Positions 1 through 7,449 of a stretch of DNA of 20,087 nt are shown in pieces. Both the position numbers and the translations under genes were made by a program. A model generated the notes under the pieces. That model was given only the letters and a program-made list of their open reading frames with translations. It was not told where the DNA came from and searched no databases. Source of the DNA: Hyphomonadaceae bacterium UBA2389 (lineage in GTDB: Bacteria; Pseudomonadota; Alphaproteobacteria; Caulobacterales; Aquidulcibacteraceae). Each line of letters opens with the position of its first letter. Position 1 is the first letter of the stretch. The stretch is from positions 2,503 through 22,589 of the forward strand of contig DDSN01000112.1 of the NCBI GenBank assembly GCA_002343395.1, read 5' to 3'.

Positions 1-445
1 AGTGACGCTGATCCATCGCCGCGACAGTTTCCGCGCCGAGAAAGTGCTGCAGGAGCGGGTCTTCAAGAACGCGAAGATCGAGGTCGTCTGGGACACCGCG
101 CTCGATGAAGTGCTCGGCGACGCCGACCCGCTCGGCGTCACTGGCGTCCGTCTGCGCAACGTGAAAACAGGCGCCGTGAGCGAGCGTAAGGTAGACGGCG
201 TCTTCATCGCCATCGGACACGCACCTGCAACCGCGCTTTTCACTGGGCAGGTCGCAATGAAGGAGAGCGGCTACATCATCGTGAAGCCTGGAACGACGCA
301 AACAAACGTCCCGGGCGTGTTCGCAGCCGGCGACGTAACGGATGACACCTATCGCCAAGCTGTGACGGCGGCTGGCATGGGCTGCATGGCTGCGCTTGAA
401 GCCGAGAAGCACCTCGCCGCGCGTGAGCATGGCGGAGCGACGTAG
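1..445 (+). CDS. trxB: Thioredoxin reductase, C-terminal part (5' end outside window)
   Basis: FAD/NADPH enzyme that keeps thioredoxin reduced in the cytoplasm. Base 1 is the last base of a codon, so the reading frame runs from base 2; about 148 residues are visible, roughly the last 45% of a typical 320-residue protein. HRRDSFRA near the start is the family motif that binds the NADPH 2'-phosphate. Further on, GVFIAIGHAP and the terminal block VPGVFAAGDVTDDTYRQAV match the C-terminal FAD-binding segment, with the invariant GD aspartate. The redox-active CxxC lies upstream and cannot be seen. The gene ends 10 nt before the converging serine hydrolase gene. The family call is secure; a close ferredoxin-NADP reductase-like relative is possible but less likely given HRRDxFRA. 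Confidence 0.93.
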   Translation, partial: VTLIHRRDSFRAEKVLQERVFKNAKIEVVWDTALDEVLGDADPLGVTGVRLRNVKTGAVSERKVDGVFIAIGHAPATALFTGQVAMKESGYIIVKPGTTQTNVPGVFAAGDVTDDTYRQAVTAAGMGCMAALEAEKHLAAREHGGAT

Positions 446-455
446 ACTCCCGCTC

Positions 456-1454
456 CTACTCCTGAAGGACCAATCGCAAGAACTCCGCGTCCGACCAGCG
501 CGGCCCGCGATCGCGCCCCATCATGGCGCGCAAGATGCCGCTGGCTTGGCGCGCGATCACAAGCCCCAACTCCGGGACGAGATAGAGGCGTTGATCGCCC
601 GCACCCGCCGCCATCGAAACGCCGCCATAGCGTTGGGCGAAACCGACATCGATCTCCACGCCGCCGCCACGCCGCCCAGGCGGAATCAGCCCATCGCGCA
701 ATAGCCACCACGTGAGACCGTATCCCGGATTGGCCCTGCTGGGGGCGAAGTTCGCCGCCAGCGCGCGGGCATCAACCTGACCATCGCCACCGCGCAGGAC
801 AAACTCGCCAAAACGCGCCCAGTCCCGCGCCGTGAAATGCGCGCCCTGCGGCATGAATGGATTGCCGTCGCCGCCGCGGCGCCATTGGGTGGGGCGAACG
901 CCAAGGGGGTCGAAGATGCGACGCTGCACATACGCCGTTGGATCACCACCTGTGAGGCGGCGAATGATTTCGCCAAAAATCTGGAATGGCGCCGAATCAT
1001 AGATGAACCGCTCCCCGGGCGCGCTGGTCGGGTGCAACGCAACGGCGTCGGCGTAGGTCGGCGGTCGCCCGATGCGACCACTTTCCATGCCGCTTGTCAG
1101 CGAGAGCAAATGGCGCATCGTGATGCGCCGACGTTCGTCGCCCTGCCACTCGGTCAAGACTTCCGCCGCCGGCTCATCGAGAGTCAGCAAGCCGTCCTGC
1201 ACCGCGGCTGCGGCCATCACGCCGCAAAAACTCTTTGTGCCGCTCGCCAATTCCCAACCGCGGTCTGGCGCGCCTTCGTTGGGGTAATCTTCGAAGACAA
1301 GCCGTCCGCGTTGCATGATGACTAGCGAAACGCCGCGACGCTCTGCCGAATATGCGCCAGCCGCGGCGAGCTCGTTCTCTTGCGCGAACGCCGGTGGCGC
1401 CAGAGACCACGCCGCAGCGGCTGCCCCCAAAGTCAAGAAACTTCGTCTGTCCAT
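456..1454 (-). CDS. Tat-exported serine hydrolase (beta-lactamase / PBP-like fold)
   Basis: 332-residue serine hydrolase of the beta-lactamase-related (class C / esterase EstB-like) family. The N-terminus MDRRSFLTLG followed by an Ala-rich stretch and PPAFAQ is a twin-arginine signal peptide with a plausible AxA-type cleavage site near residue 25, so the product should act in the periplasm. The SxxK nucleophile motif is S71-G-T-K74; the second motif is Y152-D-S154; RHLLSLTSGM (114-123) is the conserved family helix. Substrate cannot be told: members include beta-lactamases, D-Ala peptidases and esterases. An in-frame ATG at 1481 would add nine residues (MSRLQRSIC) and sits 7 nt after the upstream SDR stop; neither start has a strong ribosome site, and I prefer the one that puts the RR motif at the N-terminus. 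Likely last gene of a purT-SDR-hydrolase transcription unit. Confidence 0.85.
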   Translation of the reverse strand: MDRRSFLTLGAAAAAWSLAPPAFAQENELAAAGAYSAERRGVSLVIMQRGRLVFEDYPNEGAPDRGWELASGTKSFCGVMAAAAVQDGLLTLDEPAAEVLTEWQGDERRRITMRHLLSLTSGMESGRIGRPPTYADAVALHPTSAPGERFIYDSAPFQIFGEIIRRLTGGDPTAYVQRRIFDPLGVRPTQWRRGGDGNPFMPQGAHFTARDWARFGEFVLRGGDGQVDARALAANFAPSRANPGYGLTWWLLRDGLIPPGRRGGGVEIDVGFAQRYGGVSMAAGAGDQRLYLVPELGLVIARQASGILRAMMGRDRGPRWSDAEFLRLVLQE

Positions 1455-1488
1455 GCAGATTGAACGCTGCAGCCTGGACATTCCGTCG

Positions 1489-2451
1489 CTAGAACGCGAA
1501 GCGTACGCCCGTCATGCGTTCGCTCAACGCCCAAAGGCGATCGGCCAGCACATCGTCGACCGCCCAGGGACGAACGCCCGAAAAGCCCTTGTCGTCGGCG
1601 GGAACCAGCCTGGCGATGTCGCAATCCTCGCAATAGACGCCGCCCATGCCGTCGAGCTGCGCGTTGGTTGCGCACCAGACGCTGGTGGCCGCGCCCTGGC
1701 TCGGGGTTTTGAAGCGCGGATCGACATTGCCGTCGGCGTCGATCCAGCCCATGGCGCGCTTCTCTTCCTCCGGCATGTAACGCTGCAGATCAGTCATGAT
1801 GCCGCCGGGATGAACCGCGAAAGCACGCACGCCATGCGCCTCGCCGCGTTTGTCTAGGCCGATCGCAAACAAGGCATTGGCTGATTTCGCACGCCCGTAC
1901 GCCATCCACTTGTGATATTCTGCCGTCTCGAAGTTGGGGTCGTCCAGATCAGGCGGGCAGATGCGATGCCCTATCGAGGAGAGCGATACCACACGCGCGC
2001 TGTTCGCGGCTTTCAACGCCGGCCACAAGCGCGCGGTCAATTGAAAATGTCCGAGGTGGTTCGTCGCGAACTGCGCTTCGTACCCGCGCGCATCGCGCAT
2101 CAGCGGTGACGCCATGATCGCGGCATTGTTGATCAGGATGTCGAGCGTCTTGGTACGCGACAGAAAACCACCTGCGAACGCGTCGATGCTGGCGGGATCG
2201 GAGAGATCGAGCGCGGCCTGTTCGACATTGGCGATGTCCTTGAGCGCGGCGGCGGCTTTGTCCGGCGTGCGCGCCGGCACGATGACGATGGCGCCGGCGC
2301 CCGCGAGCGCCTTGGTCGTCTCCAGCCCAAGCCCAGAATAGCCGCCGGTGACGATGGCGACCTTTCCCGTAAGATCGCGCCCGCCCAGCGCCTCGCGCGC
2401 TTCCGTGCGAGCGCCGTAGCCGGAGTTGATCGGCGCTTGTTCTGTTTTCAT
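1489..2451 (-). CDS. Short-chain dehydrogenase/reductase (SDR), WW-domain oxidoreductase/retinol dehydrogenase-like
   Basis: 320-residue NAD(P)-dependent oxidoreductase. The Rossmann glycine motif TGGYSGLG follows KVAIV at about residues 30-42; ILINNAAI is the NNA motif; the catalytic serine lies in VVSLSSIGH, and YGRAK gives the YxxxK active site. Length and the LETTKALAGAGAIVIVPAR segment resemble the group of SDRs near WWOX/retinol dehydrogenase rather than FabG. Substrate is unknown. A good ribosome site (AGGAG, 7 nt spacing) precedes the ATG. The start is 23 nt after the purT stop and the stop is 34 nt before the serine hydrolase start, so the three are probably co-transcribed, without an obvious shared pathway. 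Confidence 0.9.
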   Translation of the reverse strand: MKTEQAPINSGYGARTEAREALGGRDLTGKVAIVTGGYSGLGLETTKALAGAGAIVIVPARTPDKAAAALKDIANVEQAALDLSDPASIDAFAGGFLSRTKTLDILINNAAIMASPLMRDARGYEAQFATNHLGHFQLTARLWPALKAANSARVVSLSSIGHRICPPDLDDPNFETAEYHKWMAYGRAKSANALFAIGLDKRGEAHGVRAFAVHPGGIMTDLQRYMPEEEKRAMGWIDADGNVDPRFKTPSQGAATSVWCATNAQLDGMGGVYCEDCDIARLVPADDKGFSGVRPWAVDDVLADRLWALSERMTGVRFAF

Positions 2452-2474
2452 GTCGCGTCTCCTGTGCGGCGACG

Positions 2475-3662
2475 CTACAGATCAACGACCGGCTTGACCA
2501 TCCCAGCCGCGTTCTTGGCGCGTGCACGCGCCTCTTCGCTGTCCGCGCCACGCGCCAATGCAACCCCCATGCGCCGTTTCTTGAAGCTCTCGGGTTTGCC
2601 GAACAAGCGCAGTTCGGTTTCTGGCACGGCGAGCGCGTCAGCAACCCCGTCGAAGGCGATGCCTTTCGCCTCCATGCCACCATAGATCACGGCGCTGGCG
2701 CCGGGTGCGCGCAATGACGCATCCACCGGCAAGCCGAGAATGGCGCGCGCATGCAGCACGAACTCGCTTTGGTTTTGCGAGACGAGCGTGACCAAACCGG
2801 TGTCGTGCGGGCGCGGGGAAACCTCCGAGAACCACACCTCGTCGCCCTTGACGAACAGCTCGACGCCAAAAATCCCGAAGCCCCCCAGCGCCGCCGTCAC
2901 CTTGCCGGCGATATCGCGCGCGCGGGCGAGCGCTGTCGCGCTCATCACTTGCGGCTGCCAGCTTTCGACATAGTCGCCGTCGACTTGCACATGACCGATC
3001 GGTTCGCAGAAATTCGTGCCGGACACCGCGCGCACTGTCAGTAACGTAATCTCGAAATCAAAGTCGATCTGACCTTCCACGATCACCCGCGCCTCGCGTA
3101 CGCGCCCCGCGCTCAGCGCGTACTCCCAGGCAGGCTCCACATCGGCCTGGGTTCTCAGCCGACTCTGCCCCTTGCCCGACGACGACATCACCGGCTTCAC
3201 AAAACATGGGAACCCAATGCGATCGATCGCCGCGGAGACCTCTTCGAGCGAAGATGCAAACGCATATGGGGAGGTCGGCAACCCCAGTTCCTCCGACGCT
3301 AGCCTGCGGATACGTTCGCGATTCATGGTGATATGCGCGGCATTGGCGGTCGGGATCACACGCGCTAGGCCTTCGGCTTCGATGCGCACCAGTTCATCGG
3401 TGGCGATGGCCTCGATCTCGGGCACGATCAGGTGTGGGCGCTCTTGCAGCACCAGCGCGCGCAACGCGGCGCCATCCGTCATGTCGATTACGTGCGCGCG
3501 GTGCGCGACTTGTTGCGCGGGGGCGTTGGCGTAGCGATCGACTACGATCGCCTCCACGCCAAGACGTTGCAGCTCGATCACAACTTCTTTGCCCAGCTCG
3601 CCGCCGCCCAGAAACATCACTCTCAGCGCCGAGCGCGAAAGCGGCGTGCCAATGCGTGTCAT
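2475..3662 (-). CDS. purT: Formate-dependent phosphoribosylglycinamide formyltransferase (GAR transformylase 2)
   Basis: 395-residue ATP-grasp enzyme that makes formyl-GAR from GAR, formate and ATP in purine biosynthesis, an alternative to folate-dependent PurN. The N-terminal pre-ATP-grasp domain has VMFLGGGELGKEV (about 15-27), then VVDRYANAPAQQVAH and IVPEIEAIATDEL, all hallmarks of PurT. The ATP-grasp part shows FVKPVMSSSGKGQS and, near the end, VWFSEVSPRPHDTG with the metal-binding Glu region. Length is as expected for E. coli PurT (about 392). An AGAGGA ribosome site lies 6 nt before the ATG. It is the first gene of the minus-strand group and shares a 52-nt divergent intergenic region with the DUF924 gene. 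Confidence 0.96.
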   Translation of the reverse strand: MTRIGTPLSRSALRVMFLGGGELGKEVVIELQRLGVEAIVVDRYANAPAQQVAHRAHVIDMTDGAALRALVLQERPHLIVPEIEAIATDELVRIEAEGLARVIPTANAAHITMNRERIRRLASEELGLPTSPYAFASSLEEVSAAIDRIGFPCFVKPVMSSSGKGQSRLRTQADVEPAWEYALSAGRVREARVIVEGQIDFDFEITLLTVRAVSGTNFCEPIGHVQVDGDYVESWQPQVMSATALARARDIAGKVTAALGGFGIFGVELFVKGDEVWFSEVSPRPHDTGLVTLVSQNQSEFVLHARAILGLPVDASLRAPGASAVIYGGMEAKGIAFDGVADALAVPETELRLFGKPESFKKRRMGVALARGADSEEARARAKNAAGMVKPVVDL

Positions 3663-3714
3663 CCGATGTCCTCTTTCGCTTGAACCTGTACAAAGGCCGG
3701 ATCAGAAAGGCCAG
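3663..3714. promoter_or_regulatory. Divergent intergenic region, purT / DUF924 gene
   Basis: These 52 nt must hold promoters for both genes. On the minus strand AGAGGA, 6 nt before the purT ATG, is a clear ribosome site. On the plus strand AGAAAGG just before the DUF924 ATG is a weak one. TTGAAC (plus strand, about 3679-3684) could be a -35 element, but I see no convincing -10 partner. No operator-like palindrome stands out. Confidence 0.35.
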
Positions 3715-4248
3715 ATGATCCCCGCTGACATCATCGCCTTCTGGGCCGACGCCGGCCCGAGCAAGTGGTTCAAGAAGGATTCGACCTTCGACTCACGCTG
3801 CCGCGCCTTCGAGGCCGCGCATCACGCCGCCGCGCGCGGAGAGCTCTCGGACTGGGAGGCCTGCCCCGACGGCGCGCTGGCGTTGATCCTTTTGCTCGAC
3901 CAAATTCCGCGCAACATATTCCGCGGCTCGGCGCATGCCTTCGCCACCGACCCGCTCGCGCAAGCTATCGCCGACCACGCGGTCAACGTCGGGCACGACC
4001 GCGTCACGCCGATGCCCCTACGCATATTTTTCTACCTGCCGTTCGAACACGCCGAGGACGTAGCCTCTCAGGCACGCAGCGTCGCGCTCATGGAAGCGAC
4101 GGGCGACGCCGACTATGCACGATACGCCCGCATCCACCGCGATGTCATCGCGCGGTTCGGGCGGTTCCCGCACCGCAATGCGGCGCTAGCGCGCGTCACT
4201 TCGCCCGAAGAGCAGGCCTTCCTCGAAGAGGGCGGCTTCGCGGGTTAG
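3715..4248 (+). CDS. DUF924 family protein
   Basis: 177-residue soluble all-helical protein of the DUF924 family; the molecular function of this family is not established. Recognisable family blocks are IIAFWADAGPSKWFKKD near the N-terminus, ALALILLLDQIPRNIFRG in the middle, and RIFFYLPFEHAED followed by a C-terminal HRDVIARFGRFPHRNA stretch. Length is typical (about 180-200). The frame is open upstream to 3589, but that extension overlaps purT antisense and lacks family similarity, so the ATG starting MIPADIIAFW is chosen. It stands alone, divergent from purT, and its stop overlaps the stop of the opposing secreted protein gene by 4 nt. Confidence 0.88.
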   Translation: MIPADIIAFWADAGPSKWFKKDSTFDSRCRAFEAAHHAAARGELSDWEACPDGALALILLLDQIPRNIFRGSAHAFATDPLAQAIADHAVNVGHDRVTPMPLRIFFYLPFEHAEDVASQARSVALMEATGDADYARYARIHRDVIARFGRFPHRNAALARVTSPEEQAFLEEGGFAG

Positions 4249-5183
4249 TCGAGGCCGCCATCAAAGGCGAAACGCCAATTGCCTTCGTAGTCGCGCGTCC
4301 AAACCGTGACGTAGCGCGTGGGGGTGCGCGCGCCGTCGGGCGCGATGTAAACTGCGTTGCCCCAAGTCCACCCCATGTCACCACGCGCCGAAACACGCCC
4401 CGTTTCCGGCGCCCACTCCAACCGCGCTCCTTGCGGCCAATTCTGAAACCGCGTTGTTACGCCCTCGCGGCCGCTGAATATGTTTGTCGACGAAACCATG
4501 AGCGCATCCGACGCCGCGAAGTGCGCGAAAGCCGCCGGCACGCCATCCGTCCCCGCCATCGCCGCGAAGGCGCGATCGGCGTCCATCAGTTCAACCACGG
4601 CCGCCGCGGCGAGTTCTTCCTCGGTGCGCGAACCTGCAAGTTCGGACAGGCGCAACGCCAAGCGACCAACAGCGTCGGTGTTGGCGACACATGCGCGCGA
4701 GGCCGAGGACGCACGCCCTTCCACCGCTATTTCCAGGTACGCTTGTTCGCCATTGGCGCAGATTTCGGTCGCGCCGCCCAACTGGCCGGTGACGCCCGCG
4801 ACGGCGCGCACCAGATTGGCGATCTCCGTGCGTTGCGCGGCGGTCACCGCGTTGGTGCGCGGCGCATCACCGCCCCAGAGCCACCACCCCGTCGAAGGGT
4901 GACCCGTGAACCGCCGGACCGCCAACGAGCCGACATCGCCGCGCAGGTCATAACGAATTACCCGCGCGACGCCTCCACGCGATGGCGCGATGGTCACGCG
5001 CGCCGAGAGCGGAACGCCTTCAGCCGCAATCGTCGCGCGACCGCCTGTTGTCGGCGTTACGTCCGCCGAAAGCAGCGCCTGCGCCCATTGCGGCGCACGT
5101 AACGACAGGTTCTGCGCGATAGCAGGCGCGGTCACCGCGACGAGCGCCCCGCAAAGCGCGGCTGTGCGAACAATTGATTTCAT
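4245..5183 (-). CDS. Secreted protein with C-terminal NTF2-like (DUF4440/SnoaL-type) domain
   Basis: 312-residue exported protein of unknown function. MKSIVRTAALCGALVAV followed by TAPAIAQ is a clear Sec signal peptide with an AxA site near residue 23. The first half of the mature protein, with LSARVTIAPSRGG and a later GGATEICANGEQAYLEIAVEG, matches no family I can name. The last 120 residues (from about ELMDADRAFAAMAGTDG to YEGNWRFAFDGG) have the pattern of a DUF4440 / SnoaL-like NTF2 fold: an N-terminal helix, then VSARGDMGWTWG and a terminal strand pair with a conserved W. Such domains bind small molecules or act as enzymes; the ligand is unknown. The frame is open up to 5405, but the signal peptide and a GGGGAA ribosome site before 5183 fix the start. 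Confidence 0.78.
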   Translation of the reverse strand: MKSIVRTAALCGALVAVTAPAIAQNLSLRAPQWAQALLSADVTPTTGGRATIAAEGVPLSARVTIAPSRGGVARVIRYDLRGDVGSLAVRRFTGHPSTGWWLWGGDAPRTNAVTAAQRTEIANLVRAVAGVTGQLGGATEICANGEQAYLEIAVEGRASSASRACVANTDAVGRLALRLSELAGSRTEEELAAAAVVELMDADRAFAAMAGTDGVPAAFAHFAASDALMVSSTNIFSGREGVTTRFQNWPQGARLEWAPETGRVSARGDMGWTWGNAVYIAPDGARTPTRYVTVWTRDYEGNWRFAFDGGLD

Positions 5184-5241
5184 TGCATTCCCCAAACTCT
5201 CGAAGGCAAGCCTAATGCGCGCCGCGCCCACCTGGAAGGCT

Positions 5242-5739
5242 TTACGTGGGCGGGCGATCCCGCACTGGCTGACCGTTGCGCAACACCCATTGCGCTGTTC
5301 CCGCCACACGATCAATTTCGGCCTGCAGTTCGCGTACCGAGGCGGGCATGCCGGCGCTGACGCCGCCATAGTCCAGCACGGTCTTGCGTCGGCCGTTTCG
5401 CTCAAGCGTCACCGTCGTTGTGGGCAAGTCGGTCATCTCGCCCCGGTAGGCGTCTTGAAGGCTCTCAAAATTGACCGCGTCGAAGCGTGCGAGCAGGCGT
5501 TCAACGTCGGCGCGCGGAATCGTCGCCGACCGTTCGCCGACCACATTGACGAAATCCCGCCCGTGATAACGCACGCCCCCGTCTCCGGTGATGCTCACAG
5601 AATAAACCGGGCAGAACCCGAAACAGGCTCCGCGCGTCAAGGTGATCGCGGTCGACGACGGCGCCGGCTGCGCCTCCACGGGCGCACATGCGGCGATGGC
5701 GAACACGCACGCCGTCCACAACGCCTGAAGCACCGTCAT
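5242..5739 (-). CDS. DUF6438-type lipoprotein
   Basis: 165-residue predicted lipoprotein. MTVLQALWTACVFAIAAC contains a lipobox (I-A-A-C, Cys at residue 18) preceded by a hydrophobic segment, so it is probably anchored in a membrane on the periplasmic side. The mature part begins with a short Pro/Ala linker, then the pattern ITLTRGACFGFCPVYSVSI with two cysteines (CFGFC) and later GVRYHG, typical of DUF6438, a small beta-rich domain of unknown role. The two cysteines could form a disulfide. A GAGGAG ribosome site about 7 nt before the ATG supports this start over longer in-frame options up to 5925. It starts 10 nt after the upstream membrane protein stop, so the two are likely co-transcribed. 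Confidence 0.8.
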   Translation of the reverse strand: MTVLQALWTACVFAIAACAPVEAQPAPSSTAITLTRGACFGFCPVYSVSITGDGGVRYHGRDFVNVVGERSATIPRADVERLLARFDAVNFESLQDAYRGEMTDLPTTTVTLERNGRRKTVLDYGGVSAGMPASVRELQAEIDRVAGTAQWVLRNGQPVRDRPPT

Positions 5740-5749
5740 CGCAAACTCC

Positions 5750-6436
5750 TCATCGACTGCGCCGCGACATGGCTTCGCGCTCAGCGACCCAGGCCGCGTC
5801 GCGGCGGCGTTCCAAGTATCCTGGGTAACGCGCCTCCATCGCCTCGCCCAACTCGGCGGCGATGGCAAACGCGGACTTCTTGTCGTCAACTCGCCCAGTC
5901 GCCAGGCGCCGCAGCATCTGCCCACGGCGGCGCGGATCGATGGCGTTCTGCGCCTCGGATACCAGCAGGCGGCGACACTTGGTGAGCAACGTTACCGCGT
6001 CCTCATCGGGGCTTGCGGCGTCGTGCGGCAAGCGCTCCAACAAGCCGCACGCGAAAATAACCGCGTCAAGAATGGGGGGGCGATAACCCTGAAACGCCGC
6101 TTCCTTGTTCTGGCCGTGCGCGTGGGGCGACTCATTGGGAAAAAACAAACGCCCGCGATCCGCGATGGCCGAGAGTTTTTGCGCTGTTTCGTGCGCTCGA
6201 CGGCGATACTCGTCCGGCGCATAGGCGACGCCCCGTCCCCGCACCAGCGCGCCAGCTTCAGCCACCGAATCGATCGCCTCATGGACCCACGCGATCACCT
6301 CGCCATCCATTTGCGCGCGCAAGGTTTCGAACTGAAGTTCCGTTTGGCGGCGTACAACCACCCAGTTCAGGACGAGCGAGGCAAACGCCAGAAAAGCCGA
6401 TGCCGCCGCCACCCATTCATTGACGCCCCAGGTCAT
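5750..6436 (-). CDS. Membrane-anchored hypothetical protein
   Basis: 228-residue protein that I do not recognise. An N-terminal hydrophobic helix (about residues 8-28, AAASAFLAFASLVLNWVVV) is followed by RRQTELQFETLRAQ and a long charged, mostly helical region rich in Arg, Glu and Ala. The positive RR after the helix and the lack of a cleavage site suggest a single-pass anchor with a cytoplasmic body. The segment RRRGQMLRRLATGRVDDKKSAFAIAAEL and the C-terminal ERRRDAAWVAEREAMSRRSR look like surface helices. It lies 33 nt after the miaA stop and 10 nt before the DUF6438 lipoprotein start. No enzyme motif is visible. Confidence 0.7.
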   Translation of the reverse strand: MTWGVNEWVAAASAFLAFASLVLNWVVVRRQTELQFETLRAQMDGEVIAWVHEAIDSVAEAGALVRGRGVAYAPDEYRRRAHETAQKLSAIADRGRLFFPNESPHAHGQNKEAAFQGYRPPILDAVIFACGLLERLPHDAASPDEDAVTLLTKCRRLLVSEAQNAIDPRRRGQMLRRLATGRVDDKKSAFAIAAELGEAMEARYPGYLERRRDAAWVAEREAMSRRSR

Positions 6437-6469
6437 GCCGGTATCCCCAATCTCGCCCGTTTGATCCCC

Positions 6470-7390
6470 CTAGAATGAGGCCAAAATGGCGCCAATCAGC
6501 TTGGCGCGCACCGTCAGTGCGGGGTCGGAAACGTGCGTCCAATCCCGCATCTGCCCGGCGATCCAGGTAAATTGACGCTTTGCATAGCGGCGCGTGTCGC
6601 GCTTGCCGATCTCCGCCGCATCGTCCAACGACAACTCACCACGAAAATGCGCCATGAGCGCCGGCGCGCCATGGGCCTTCAACGCGGGCATCGCGGGATC
6701 AAGCGCCTGTGCAGCCAGCGCACGCACCTCCTCCAAGGCGCCGGCAGCCAGCATCTGATCGAAGCGCGCATTGATTTGCTGGTAGAGAGCCTCGCGCGGC
6801 GGCAGCAGCGCGACCCCTCGCCACGTCCCGGGCGCCAACGCCGGCTTGGTATGCGCCTGGAAAGCGGCAATGCTCTCGCCCGTTGCTTCCAACACCTCCA
6901 GCGCGCGCAGAATGCGCGGAGCGTCGTTCGCTTCGATCCGCACCGCAACGCCCGGATCACGGAGAAGAAGCTCGGCATGCAGCGCAAGCGCTCCCTCCTT
7001 GTCCGCTCGCGCGCGTAGCGCTGCGCGTATCTCGGGCGCTATGGGCGGAATTTCCGCCAGCCCTTGCGCGAGCGCCTTGAAATAAAGCCCGGTGCCGCCA
7101 ACGAGAATCGGCGTTCGCGCGCGAGCTTGCGCGGCGGCTATGGCGGCCAAGGCGTCCGAGAGCCATCGCCCCGTCGAATAGAGATCGGACGCATCGACGT
7201 GGCCGTAAAGCGCATGCGGCGCCCGCGCCTCTTCTTCCGGTGTCGGACGTGCGGTCAGTACCCGCAGGTCGCGATAGACTTGCATCGAATCCGCGTTGAT
7301 AATTTCGCCATCCCAACGCTCGGCCAGCGCCAACGCCAGGGCGGACTTGCCGCTGGCGGTCGGACCCATGATGAGAAGCGCGGGTTTCAT
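6470..7390 (-). CDS. miaA: tRNA dimethylallyltransferase
   Basis: 306-residue enzyme that transfers a dimethylallyl group to N6 of A37 in tRNAs reading UNN codons, giving i6A37. The P-loop is GPTASGKS (residues 9-16); INADSMQVYRDL (about 32-43) carries the conserved Asp and Ser that contact DMAPP and the tRNA; PHALYGHVD and ILVGGTGLYFKAL are further family signatures; the C-terminal RRYAKRQFTW is the conserved tRNA-binding end. Length is typical (about 300-315). It is the first gene of a minus-strand group followed by three envelope proteins and is divergent from serB with 59 nt between, a miaA/serB arrangement I recall from other alphaproteobacteria. Confidence 0.97.
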   Translation of the reverse strand: MKPALLIMGPTASGKSALALALAERWDGEIINADSMQVYRDLRVLTARPTPEEEARAPHALYGHVDASDLYSTGRWLSDALAAIAAAQARARTPILVGGTGLYFKALAQGLAEIPPIAPEIRAALRARADKEGALALHAELLLRDPGVAVRIEANDAPRILRALEVLEATGESIAAFQAHTKPALAPGTWRGVALLPPREALYQQINARFDQMLAAGALEEVRALAAQALDPAMPALKAHGAPALMAHFRGELSLDDAAEIGKRDTRRYAKRQFTWIAGQMRDWTHVSDPALTVRAKLIGAILASF

Positions 7391-7449
7391 GGCGAAGCGA
7401 GGTAGCGTATTTGCTCCCCGTCCCCTAGAGCATCGTATCCGCGCCCGCC
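7391..7449. promoter_or_regulatory. Divergent intergenic region, miaA / serB
   Basis: These 59 nt separate two essential-type housekeeping genes. Neither start has a clear Shine-Dalgarno sequence: GTATCCGCGCCCGCC precedes the serB ATG, and CTACCTCGCTTCGCC precedes miaA. TACGAT-like and TACGCT-like hexamers on the minus strand are candidate -10 elements, but no strong pair can be assigned. Short or absent leaders are possible. Confidence 0.3.

Noticed and set aside
3765..5102. A 445-codon open frame on the plus strand
   Set aside because: It is antisense to the signal-peptide/NTF2-like gene and overlaps DUF924 out of frame; the product is extremely Arg-rich with no domain, as expected for a shadow frame in high-GC DNA.
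5184..5405. N-terminal extension of the NTF2-like secreted protein
   Set aside because: The extension has no family character and would bury the clear signal peptide that starts at 5183.
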